The notes beneath the pieces are model-generated. The model saw nothing but the letters and a program-made list of their open reading frames with translations. It had not been told where the DNA came from and made no database searches. Shown in pieces: positions 1-5,962 of a DNA stretch of 6,917 nucleotides; positions within the stretch are counted from its first letter, which is position 1, and every line of letters begins with the position of its first letter. Made by a program: the position numbers and the translations under genes. This DNA is from Acidobacteriaceae bacterium (lineage in GTDB: Bacteria; Acidobacteriota; Terriglobia; Terriglobales; Acidobacteriaceae): contig JASHUH010000401.1 in the NCBI GenBank assembly GCA_030040115.1, positions 1 to 6,917 of the forward strand, in the 5' to 3' direction.

Positions 1-530
1 GCAGCCGCCACCAATTCCCCCCAGTATTTCAAGTAAAGGGGATCGCTGAAGTCCGGCTGCCAGATGGCGCCATCCTTGTCCGTGGGTTGATTGGCGCGGC
101 GGGCGCCGGAGTTGCGGTACCATTCCGGCAGCGGGTCAATGTTCGAGTACGGCATCAGCCGGATGGCTAACCTCTGGCCGTGCTTCTCGGCTTCGGCCAG
201 CGCCATATCGATGATGTCCCAGCGATATTGGCCATGTTCGGGCTCGAGCGCGCTCCAGTACCAGCGCAGGTAGGCGATCGAGGTTTCGGGAAAATCCGGT
301 CTGGTGGGCGCGTCCTGCAGCTCTGTTTCGGGACCGCGCTCCGACCATGTATACAGCGGGTTGAGTGCGTCGCCGTTGAAGCGCTGGAAAGTCGTGATGC
401 CCATGCCAGGATTCACCAACACGTCCTGGATTTCGGCCGGCCGGATCACCACGGTGGGCTGCGCCGCGGCCACCACCGCTGCGCCGATCCATAATACGAA
501 AGTCGCCACTTTTTGATTCAGAACACGCAT
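1..530 (-). CDS. Secreted glycoside-hydrolase-like TIM-barrel protein (DUF4832/GH42-like), N-terminal part, cut by window edge
   Basis: The open minus-strand frame runs off the left edge, so only about 176 N-terminal residues are visible. I chose the ATG at 530 because it opens a clean signal peptide (MRVLNQK, then a hydrophobic run ending AAVVAAAQ). An in-frame ATG at 554 would add eight residues (MNYPFITE), and neither start has a convincing Shine-Dalgarno. After the signal come an NPGMGI stretch, then SIAYLRWYWSALEPEHG, YRWDIIDMAL and QRLAIRLMPYSNIDPLPEWY. This pattern of a strand, a W..LEP motif, 'Y.WD..D' and a helix, then a strand ending in R, is typical of the start of clan-A (beta/alpha)8 glycosidases such as GH42-like and DUF4832 proteins. 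Catalytic glutamates would lie beyond the edge. It is divergent from the esterase gene, so a shared role in glycan breakdown is plausible. The substrate is unknown. The coding frame is well supported; the family name is moderately supported. Confidence 0.75.
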   Translation of the reverse strand, partial: MRVLNQKVATFVLWIGAAVVAAAQPTVVIRPAEIQDVLVNPGMGITTFQRFNGDALNPLYTWSERGPETELQDAPTRPDFPETSIAYLRWYWSALEPEHGQYRWDIIDMALAEAEKHGQRLAIRLMPYSNIDPLPEWYRNSGARRANQPTDKDGAIWQPDFSDPLYLKYWGELVAA

Positions 531-583
531 TTCCGTAATAAAAGGATAGTTCATGAGCACCCATTCAGACAGAAACTTTTGGC

Positions 584-610
584 GCCCACCCGCTCATGCG
601 AGCGGTGGGC
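584..610. repeat. GC-rich stem-loop containing an element repeated at 4522-4539
   Basis: The arm GCCCACCCGCTC (584-595) pairs with GAGCGGTGGGC (600-610, with one bulged C) around a short ATGC loop. No T-tract follows on either strand, so a classical terminator is unlikely. The inner 18 bases (591-608) match 4522-4539 at 17 of 18 positions. This suggests a dispersed intergenic element or a shared protein-binding site. Confidence 0.55.
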
Positions 611-657
611 GGTCCCCGATGGCGGAAAGTGGCTTTAACTACGACTCGTGAGTTCCC

Positions 658-676
658 GGCCGCTCACTTCGCGGCC
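658..676 (+). other. Short GC stem-loop in esterase leader
   Basis: GGCCGC (658-663) and GCGGCC (671-676) form a perfect 6-bp stem with a 7-base loop, followed by TTTA. It ends 39 bases before the esterase ATG. It could be a weak attenuator, an mRNA-stabilising 5' structure or chance. The short T-run makes termination doubtful. Confidence 0.35.
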
Positions 677-715
677 TTTAGATAGACCGGAATCTTCGAA
701 TATCGAGGGCTTAAC

Positions 716-2947
716 ATGACCACGAGAAGGCGATTTCTGGCTGCGAATTTGCTCGCCGCAGCCGGCTTAGGCTCGAGCCTGGGTCGCTGTTCCTCTGCGG
801 AAAGCGAAGAAGCCGACGCCGCTGCTCACATTACGCTTTCCGCGCCGGCAGGCAGCGATTTTTGGAACGACTGGGCTGACGAACTCACGCTGACGATGAA
901 CCGTAGCCGCGCAGCGCGCATGGGCGCCCTGGCTCGGATCAAGTCGCCATCGCAGGCTCAGGCGCGCGTGGAAATGATTCGCACCAAACTCTGGCAGTTG
1001 CTGGGAGGGCCGCCAGAACGCGGAGAGCTGAATGCGCAAGTAACCGGATCGGTAAAAGGTTCCGGATTCCGGATCGAAAAGATTTTATACCAGAGCGTGC
1101 CGGGGGTCGTGGTGACCGCCAACCTCTATATTCCCGCCGCGGGAGATCCTCCCTATCCGGCGATTCTGGCGCCGGTCGGCCACTCGAACAATGGAAAGGC
1201 ATACAAGCCGTATCAGCATCTCTATCAAACCCTCGCGCGCCTGGGCTATGTCGTGCTCACGTACGATCCGTGGGGACAGGGCGAGCGGCTCCAGTACATC
1301 GATCCGGCCACGGGGCGCAGCCGTATGGAGCCTACTGAGGAGCACTCCATGGCCGGGCGCCCCATGACGCTGCTCGGCCAGAGCTTGGCCCAATATTTTG
1401 CGTGGGACGGCATCCGCGGAGTGGATTACCTTCTCACCCGGCCGGAGGTCGATGCGAAGCGCATCGGCTGCACCGGCCAGTCGGGCGGCGGCACCATGAC
1501 TATGTATTTGGCGGCGCTCGAGCCGCGCATTGCCGCCGCAGTGGTGAACGAGGGGAATACGGAGAATGTTGCCGGCCCGCAGTACGATCCGCCCGGCGCA
1601 GTGGACGATGCGGAACAAAATGTCGTGGGCTTGCTGCCGCTGCGCCTGGATCGTGGCGACATTCTGGCCGCCGCTGCTCCCAAGCCGCTCCTTATCTGCT
1701 ACACCACACACGACAGAGGAGAAACCTACTCGCCTGTGTACGACGTGGCGACCGAGGAGGTCTATCGCGAAGCGGCGGCGATGTACAAACTGCTGGGAGC
1801 GGAGGAAAAGATCCGCCTCACAGCCTCGCACCTGCCCCACGGCCTCGATTACACCAATCGCCAGCATACCTGCCGCTGGTTCAACCGCTGGCTGAAGGGT
1901 GACGATGGACCGGTGACTGAGGCATTGTTCGCCCCTTTTCCAGACACGATGCTGAATGCTACACGCACGGGACAGGTGGTGACTTCCATACCCAGCCGCA
2001 GTTCTGTGGAAGTAAACCGCGACCGGCTCGCCACGCTCATGAAGACACGCCGCGCGCAGGCCCCGGATGTAAACCAGCTCCGCGCCAGGTTGACCTCGCT
2101 GCTGGCCTTGAAGCCCGCAGGCGGAACTCCCCCGTCCCGATTGCTTTCATCCACGCTGCGGCCTGGAATGACGATCGAGCAATTCTTCTTCGAAACCGAA
2201 CCCGGCGTGCGCACCCCAGGGTGGTTCCTGCGCCCATCTTCTGTAGATCGCCCTCCCGTCATCCTGCACATGGCGGACGACTGCGGCCACAGCCTGGTCG
2301 AGGAGCCGGGGTCCTGCGATCGCCTGCTCGCGGCCGGTTACGCGATTTGCTCGATAAGTCCGCGCGGGATGGGCATTGCGCGGCCGCGCTTTCCGCATGG
2401 CGGTCCGAACTATTACAGGCCCATCTCCATGGTCGGCGAACGCTACTCGTGGGCATGGCTCGCGCTCGGATCCCCTGTGGCCGGACAGCGGGTGCGCGAT
2501 GTTCTCCGGGCCATCGATTATGTAGTTGGGCGAACCGATGTCAACGCAGAGCAATTGCGACTTCTAGGCAGCGGCAACGCCGCAATCGCAGCACAGATGG
2601 CGGCTTTGCTCGACAACCGTGTTCAATCCCTGCTTCTGGATGGCGGTATTGTCAGCTTCGCCGCGCTGGTCGAGTCTCCCCATTACTCGCTTGATTTCTC
2701 GTGGTTTGTTCCCGGAATCCTTCGGTATATGGATCTACCCGATATCGCCGGAGGCCTCGCGCCTCGTCCCTGCTGGATTCGCAACAGCGTAGACGCAAAC
2801 GGCGCGATTCTCGATAGCAGCGAAGTGAAACGCCGGCATCTCGAGGCCAGCAGCGGGGACGACGCTTTGCCAAGTAATATTCGTTTCATCGTTGAACGCG
2901 CCGCGGACCCACAGACCACCTATCTCGATTGGCTGCGAAGCACATGA
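716..2947 (+). CDS. Tat-exported double alpha/beta hydrolase (acetyl-xylan-esterase-like)
   Basis: The 743-residue protein starts MTTRRRFLAAN, a twin-arginine signal with a hydrophobic stretch to about residue 22. LGRC (22-25) resembles a lipobox, but Arg at -1 argues against a lipoprotein. Residues about 110-395 form an alpha/beta-hydrolase domain of the acetyl-xylan-esterase/dienelactone-hydrolase type. It has the nucleophile elbow GQSGGG (Ser256), a probable acid at Asp333 (THDRGE) and a probable His375 (LPHG), followed by the typical RWFNRWL end. Residues about 490-740 look like a second, divergent hydrolase unit (VILHMADDCGHS, SISPRGMG, LLGSGNAAIAAQMAALLD). Its elbow aligns as GSGNA, with Gly620 at the serine position, so it is probably inactive. 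Likely role: ester cleavage on glycans outside the cytoplasmic membrane. The ATG at 716 is supported by the signal peptide and GAGGG at 705-709. The oxidoreductase gene follows 72 bp downstream. Substrate unknown; a peptidase-like activity cannot be excluded. Confidence 0.88.
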   Translation: MTTRRRFLAANLLAAAGLGSSLGRCSSAESEEADAAAHITLSAPAGSDFWNDWADELTLTMNRSRAARMGALARIKSPSQAQARVEMIRTKLWQLLGGPPERGELNAQVTGSVKGSGFRIEKILYQSVPGVVVTANLYIPAAGDPPYPAILAPVGHSNNGKAYKPYQHLYQTLARLGYVVLTYDPWGQGERLQYIDPATGRSRMEPTEEHSMAGRPMTLLGQSLAQYFAWDGIRGVDYLLTRPEVDAKRIGCTGQSGGGTMTMYLAALEPRIAAAVVNEGNTENVAGPQYDPPGAVDDAEQNVVGLLPLRLDRGDILAAAAPKPLLICYTTHDRGETYSPVYDVATEEVYREAAAMYKLLGAEEKIRLTASHLPHGLDYTNRQHTCRWFNRWLKGDDGPVTEALFAPFPDTMLNATRTGQVVTSIPSRSSVEVNRDRLATLMKTRRAQAPDVNQLRARLTSLLALKPAGGTPPSRLLSSTLRPGMTIEQFFFETEPGVRTPGWFLRPSSVDRPPVILHMADDCGHSLVEEPGSCDRLLAAGYAICSISPRGMGIARPRFPHGGPNYYRPISMVGERYSWAWLALGSPVAGQRVRDVLRAIDYVVGRTDVNAEQLRLLGSGNAAIAAQMAALLDNRVQSLLLDGGIVSFAALVESPHYSLDFSWFVPGILRYMDLPDIAGGLAPRPCWIRNSVDANGAILDSSEVKRRHLEASSGDDALPSNIRFIVERAADPQTTYLDWLRST

Positions 2948-3005
2948 TTCTGCCCATGATTCCGCTCCGATTGGTAACATAACGAAATGAAATGCGAGTC
3001 CTCAT

Positions 3006-3013
3006 GGGAGGTG
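3006..3013 (+). promoter_or_regulatory. Ribosome binding site fixing the oxidoreductase start
   Basis: GGGAGGTG, a near-perfect Shine-Dalgarno, lies six bases before the ATG at 3020. It falls inside the longer reading frame that begins at 2987. This favours 3020 as the true start, which also places the Tat motif at the N-terminus. Confidence 0.8.
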
Positions 3014-3019
3014 AATGCA

Positions 3020-4423
3020 ATGGACAGGCGGGATTTCCTGATGGGCGCAGGGACGACGTTGGCGGCGACCAGCATGACGGCGCGTTCCTATGCCCGCATT
3101 CCGGGAGCCAACGATCGCATCCGGCTGGCCCAACTGGGCTGCGGCCACCGCAGCCACGGACACGTCCACATGGCTCGCTTGGCCAGCCAAACCATTCCGC
3201 TGGAGATCGTGGCGGTCTGCGATCTCTGGAACAAAGCACGCGAGGCGCGCGCCGCCCAGGTGCAGCAACTCTTCGGCAGCCACCCACGCACTTTTCAGTA
3301 CTCCGAACAGATGCTGGCCCTGCCGGATATTGACGGGGTGATGATCGCCACCGGCGATTTCCAGCACGCCAAGTTATGCGCTGAAGTGGTGAAGGCGGGC
3401 AAGGATTGTTATGTCGAGAAGCCTTTCGCGAACGTGCTGGCCGAGGCAAAAGAGGCCCGCGCCACGGTAAAGGCGTCGAAGCAGGTGGTGCAGATGGGCA
3501 CCCAGCACCGCAGCCAGCCTTATCCTCTGGCGGTGCGTGACATCATTCGCTCGGGTCGTATCGGCCAAGTGGTGCACATCGAGCAGGAATGGAATGTCAA
3601 CGAGGAGCGTTGGCGCTTCGTTGGAGACGACACCGGCATTTCCACTGAGATGCTGCGCGACGGCGACATGGAATGGAAGCAGTGGCTCTATGGGCGTAAA
3701 TCGGACTTGCGGGAAGAAGATACAGACTGGAAACGCTGGCTGCTGGGCAAACCGGACCGCCCCTTTGATCCGCACGTGTACCTCGAATTCCGGCTCTATA
3801 AGGATTTCTCCTCGGGTATTTTCGACCAGTGGCTGAGCCACGGTTCCGACCTGGTCCACCTGTGGACGGACGAAACACATCCGGTGAGCGTAGTGAGTAA
3901 CGGCGGGATCTTCGTCTGGAAGGACGGGCGCCAGAATCCGGATACCTGCGTGACGGCAATCACCTACCCGAAGGGCTTTCTCTATACTTACAAAACAACT
4001 TTCGGCAACAGTTACCGGAGCTTCTCGCGCATTCTGGGGCGCGATGGAACCATCGAGAACTATGGCGGCGAGGGAGCATCGCTCTTCGTCACCACGGCGG
4101 AAGGGGGCCGAAGGGAATACGACCCGAGTGACTCCGGGCCGGTGTATACCAAGCCGCCTGAAGCTGGTCCAGCCGACGACGGGGCGACGCAGTTGCAGGT
4201 TGCCAATGCGCCACAAGCGAACTCTTTAGGGCCGGATGACGACGACGTAGTCCACATGCTGAATTGGCTGCGCGCCATGCAGGATCGGCGCGAGCCAAAC
4301 GCGAATGTGGATCATGGCTTTTCGCATGCCATCGTGTGCATCATGGCCGCCGAATCTTATTGGAGCGGCAAGCGGCTGTATTGGGATCCGGAGAACGAGG
4401 AGATCGTGGAGCACGCCGTCTGA
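3020..4423 (+). CDS. Tat-exported Gfo/Idh/MocA family oxidoreductase
   Basis: The 467-residue protein is of usual length for Tat-targeted members of this family. It begins MDRRDFLMGAGTTLAATS, a twin-arginine signal. The Rossmann NAD(P)-binding domain follows: IRLAQLGCGHRSHGH (34-48) carries the glycine-rich loop, then VAVCDLW (65-71) ends the second strand, then VMIATGDFQHAKLC (107-120). The hallmark motif is YVEKPF (131-136), with Lys134 the presumed catalytic or substrate-binding lysine. The C-terminal part has the family's beta-sheet domain, including FDQWLSHGSDLVHLW (268-282) with conserved Asp/His residues. Known members oxidise, reduce or epimerise sugars and inositols, and some exported ones act as glycoside hydrolases through a tightly bound NAD. 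The neighbour is the Tat-exported esterase 72 bp upstream, probably in the same transcript, so both may process one glycan. An in-frame ATG at 2987 would bury the Tat motif and is disfavoured. Confidence 0.92.
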   Translation: MDRRDFLMGAGTTLAATSMTARSYARIPGANDRIRLAQLGCGHRSHGHVHMARLASQTIPLEIVAVCDLWNKAREARAAQVQQLFGSHPRTFQYSEQMLALPDIDGVMIATGDFQHAKLCAEVVKAGKDCYVEKPFANVLAEAKEARATVKASKQVVQMGTQHRSQPYPLAVRDIIRSGRIGQVVHIEQEWNVNEERWRFVGDDTGISTEMLRDGDMEWKQWLYGRKSDLREEDTDWKRWLLGKPDRPFDPHVYLEFRLYKDFSSGIFDQWLSHGSDLVHLWTDETHPVSVVSNGGIFVWKDGRQNPDTCVTAITYPKGFLYTYKTTFGNSYRSFSRILGRDGTIENYGGEGASLFVTTAEGGRREYDPSDSGPVYTKPPEAGPADDGATQLQVANAPQANSLGPDDDDVVHMLNWLRAMQDRREPNANVDHGFSHAIVCIMAAESYWSGKRLYWDPENEEIVEHAV

Positions 4424-4451
4424 AGTCTTTCGGATTTGCTAGCTGCAAACG

Positions 4452-4492
4452 TCAAGCGGGCGATTCCCTCAAAGGATCGCCACATCGCTTGA
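4452..4492 (+). terminator. Stem-loop after the oxidoreductase gene, possible terminator
   Basis: Arms 4452-4464 (TCAAGCG + GGCGAT) and 4476-4492 (ATCGCC, ACAT bulge, CGCTTGA) give a 13-bp stem with an 11-base loop, beginning 28 bases after the stop codon. There is no U-run behind it. It may be a 3'-end-protecting or intrinsic-like structure rather than a canonical terminator. Confidence 0.5.
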
Positions 4493-4663
4493 GATTGCAA
4501 GAGGTATGAGCGAAGCAGAAGCGCTCATGCCAGCGGTGGAATCCGTCCACCAGAATAGAAAAGCGCCGAAGCGTTTCCAGTCAGAGCCGCGATAACCACA
4601 GAGGGCCGGCAGGGCGGGCGAAGCAGCAGAAATGATGACGGCAATGGAGGTGGTTGGAAGGCC
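4493..4663. other. Non-coding stretch with a copy of the 18-base element
   Basis: No open frame here resembles a protein. ATGAGCG (4506-4512) and CGCTCAT (4522-4528) form a small stem-loop. Bases 4522-4539 repeat the 591-608 element with one mismatch. GGAAGGCCTTCC (4656-4667) is a 12-base palindrome at the right end. The stretch reads as an intergenic repeat-like filler. I see no RNA gene. Confidence 0.4.
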
Positions 4664-4701
4664 TTCCACGAAGGGTAGCGACTCCGCCGCCCTTCGTGGA
4701 A
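4664..4701 (-). terminator. Perfect 12-bp inverted repeat after the sigma-like gene
   Basis: TTCCACGAAGGG (4664-4675) is exactly repeated in inverse at 4690-4701, with a 14-base spacer. On the minus strand the hairpin begins 16 bases after the TAA of the sigma-like gene (4718-4720), the expected place for an operon terminator. Behind it the minus strand is C/T-rich but lacks a real U-tract, so a stabilising structure or bidirectional terminator is also possible. Confidence 0.6.
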
Positions 4702-4717
4702 CACATTTTCAGATTCG

Positions 4718-5232
4718 TTATGAATGCGGTAAGACGAGAAGGCCAGATTCCAGCAGCTTTTCCGTCAGCCGGTCCAGCGCTTTGGAAAATTTGTTGAAAA
4801 TGGTCCGAACGCTCATGCCCAACATGGCGGCGGTTTCCTCATGCGTGTATTCCTGGATCGTGATCCGGCTAAGGATCATTCGATCGAATGCGCCAAGCTG
4901 GTTGAGCTGCCTTTCGATATCGAGTACAAAGATCACGGCGTCCTCGAAGGTGCGAACTGGGCGGCTCGAAGCCCATCCCCGAGCCACAGGTTCGCCGAGG
5001 ATCGATGGGCCCTGCCCACCTGCATGGAAGCATACAGATAACGCTGCAATAGACGCTCCGTGTGCTTTCTGTAAAAAGCCAGGCTGATGGCCGGTTCAGG
5101 CGAGGGCTCCGCCGGCGCCTCGAACTCGGGCCGCGCGGCGGGTTCGCATTCCCACGCTCGCTCTTCCATCTGCCAGGCGGCCTGTGCTGCGCCCGCACTC
5201 CACAACGTAGCCAACTGCAACGCCGCGCTCAT
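4718..5232 (-). pseudogene. Sigma-70 region-4-like regulator, interrupted by a single-base frameshift
   Basis: Two overlapping minus-strand frames form one protein. The first starts at ATG 5232 (MSAALQLATLW) and reads through an Ala/Glu/Pro-rich linker to AISLAFYRKHTERLLQRYLYASMQVGRA. It then loses sense and stops at 4933. The second carries SILGEPVARGWASS, then RTFEDAVIFVLDIERQL and a helix-turn-helix (EYTHEETAAMLGMSVRTIFNKF), and ends KLLESGLLVLPHS at 4718. Adding one base at the GGGCCC run (5007-5012) joins them into a 171-residue protein. The C-terminal HTH resembles sigma-70 region 4, but region 2 is absent, so it is not a complete sigma factor. It may be a transcription regulator. The start overlaps the upstream zinc-ribbon gene by ATGA and has GGAGG (5239-5243) six bases before it. 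Either the gene is really broken or the sequence has an error. The C-terminal part could start separately at GTG 4987. No classical slippery heptamer is in frame. Confidence 0.72.
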
Positions 5233-5453
5233 TGGGCGCCTCCAGGAACCTCGGCAACCGCCCAAACCCTCGCCAAGCATTGATTGATCAGCGGTTTACG
5301 GCTTGGGCGTCCCCGCCGTTTGCGGCTTTGCGGCGAGGGAAACTCTTCAAGCCTCGTTTGGCAATCTCTACAGTAAACGTTCCCGTGACTCTGGGCCCGG
5401 TACCAAAGGCAACCACATCCTTCACAAACTTTCAATTGCACACGCACTTCCAT
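5229..5453 (-). CDS. Small zinc-ribbon protein with AT-hook-like stretch
   Basis: The 74-residue protein has two CxxC knuckles, Cys10/Cys13 (VCEGCGCLW) and Cys28/Cys31 (VYCRDC), 14 residues apart. These could bind one zinc ion. A basic RKRRGRP stretch (44-50) follows, with the RGRP core of AT-hook DNA-binding motifs. GGAGA at 5461-5465 precedes the ATG at 5453 by seven bases. Its TGA overlaps the ATG of the sigma-like gene (ATGA), so the two are probably translationally coupled and work together. A DNA- or RNA-polymerase-associated role is a reasonable inference; no function is established. The short length is supported by the ordered motifs and good ribosome binding site. It matches no named family that I can state confidently. 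Confidence 0.72.
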   Translation of the reverse strand: MEVRVQLKVCEGCGCLWYRAQSHGNVYCRDCQTRLEEFPSPQSRKRRGRPSRKPLINQCLARVWAVAEVPGGAQ

Positions 5454-5670
5454 GACGGATTCTCCATTTTTTTTCTTTGTCCGTGGGAGGGTTTTGATGC
5501 TGTTTCTCCCCGGCTTCGTCGCAACGAAATTGAGCGCCTCGGGCTTCTCATGTCCCGATCGTCGCAGCCTGTGTTTTCCTTTCTCGTGTCATGACAACAG
5601 TGCGCAGATCCTGGAAATACTCCCGCCGGCCTGCCCGGTGACGCGAATTCGCCCCCAGGAAAGGGAAAAG

Positions 5671-5687
5671 CGGAGCAAAATGCTCCG
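5671..5687 (-). terminator. Hairpin with T-rich flank on the minus strand, terminator-like
   Basis: CGGAGCA (5671-5677) and TGCTCCG (5681-5687) form a perfect 7-bp stem with a 3-base loop. On the minus strand it is followed by CTTTTCCCTTT, moderately U-rich in RNA. It sits upstream of the zinc-ribbon gene, so it could be a leader attenuator or the end of a short leftward transcript. Confidence 0.4.
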
Positions 5688-5814
5688 GCCATGTTTCAAA
5701 ACCCGGCGATTAGAGACAGCAATGCCGCTGCTCCAGCCTTCGGACAATGAAGCAGTCCCCAGAAATCCACAAGCCCATGCGTGATGAAGTAAACCCAATC
5801 TAGGGAAATAGTTC

Positions 5815-5825
5815 TTGACCGTCAA
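5815..5825. promoter_or_regulatory. Short dyad, candidate operator 1
   Basis: TTGAC-C-GTCAA is a perfect 5-bp dyad with a one-base centre. It overlaps the best -35-like hexamer (TTGACC) in the gap. A repressor bound here could block that promoter. Short enough to be chance. Confidence 0.3.
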
Positions 5826-5856
5826 CGCGTTCGGACCATTTTCCGCTGCTTCGCTT

Positions 5857-5873
5857 TTCAATCCAAGATTGAA
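5857..5873. promoter_or_regulatory. 17-base dyad, candidate operator 2
   Basis: TTCAATC-CAA-GATTGAA is a perfect 7-bp inverted repeat with a three-base centre, about 90 bases before the ATG at 5963. Its size and symmetry fit an operator for a dimeric XRE/CI-type repressor. Binding is inferred only from position. Confidence 0.4.
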
Positions 5874-5906
5874 CGCGCAAAATGAAGGCCGACTAGCCGT
5901 GGCAGT

Positions 5907-5919
5907 TTTCCAGTGGAAA
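5907..5919. promoter_or_regulatory. 13-base dyad, candidate operator 3
   Basis: TTTCCA-G-TGGAAA is a perfect 6-bp inverted repeat with a one-base centre, 43 bases before the ATG at 5963. Its half-site differs from those of the two dyads upstream, so one protein binding all three is uncertain. Confidence 0.35.
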
Positions 5920-5962
5920 CAGAGAGCATACGCTCCTATTGCTGGTGGCGAATGATCCACAG

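Larger units (their letters stand above)
555..715. promoter_or_regulatory. Divergent intergenic region with two stem-loops
   Basis: This stretch separates the divergent glycosidase-like and esterase genes, so promoters for both should lie here. I see no convincing -35/-10 pair. It does hold two stem-loops, listed separately: 584-610 and 658-676. GAGGG at 705-709 sits seven bases before the ATG at 716 and is a reasonable ribosome binding site for the esterase gene. Confidence 0.45.
5454..5962. promoter_or_regulatory. Long divergent gap between zinc-ribbon operon and XRE-like gene
   Basis: About 0.5 kb without a convincing gene. Three reading frames of 86-123 codons cross it, but none shows a domain or a good ribosome binding site. 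It holds an eight-T run (5467-5474), a hairpin (5671-5687) and three dyads nearer the XRE-like gene (5815-5825, 5857-5873, 5907-5919). TTGACC at 5815-5820 could be a -35 box, but the matching -10 is poor. Promoters for both flanking transcripts presumably lie here. Confidence 0.45.

Noticed and set aside
136..564. 142-codon minus-strand frame starting at 564
   Set aside because: It overlaps, in another frame, the edge-crossing glycosidase-like gene, which has a signal peptide and family-typical motifs. This frame is Arg/Gly-rich without motifs.
735..792. Lipoprotein signal (LGRC) in the esterase
   Set aside because: Arg at the -1 position does not fit a lipobox, while the twin-arginine motif is clear.
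1085..1867. 260-codon open frame on the minus strand inside the esterase gene
   Set aside because: It lies wholly antisense to a well-supported gene with a signal peptide and catalytic motifs, and its translation shows no recognisable domain. Long antisense frames are expected at high GC.
3374..4216. 280-codon open frame on the minus strand inside the oxidoreductase gene
   Set aside because: It is antisense to a gene with a clear Rossmann fold and EKP motif, has no domain of its own, and mirrors the codon pattern of the sense strand.
4998..5014. Programmed -1 frameshift site
   Set aside because: A -1 shift would join the two sigma-like frames, but the in-frame codons (AGG GCC CAT) do not form an X XXY YYZ heptamer. 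A mutation or sequence error is simpler.
4632..5087. 151-codon plus-strand open frame
   Set aside because: It is antisense to the sigma-like gene, crosses the perfect inverted repeat, and has a low-complexity Ser/Arg-rich translation without motifs.
5589..5960. 123-codon minus-strand open frame in the divergent gap
   Set aside because: No domain, no good ribosome binding site, and it runs through the hairpin and all three dyads. A decayed gene cannot be excluded, but nothing supports one.
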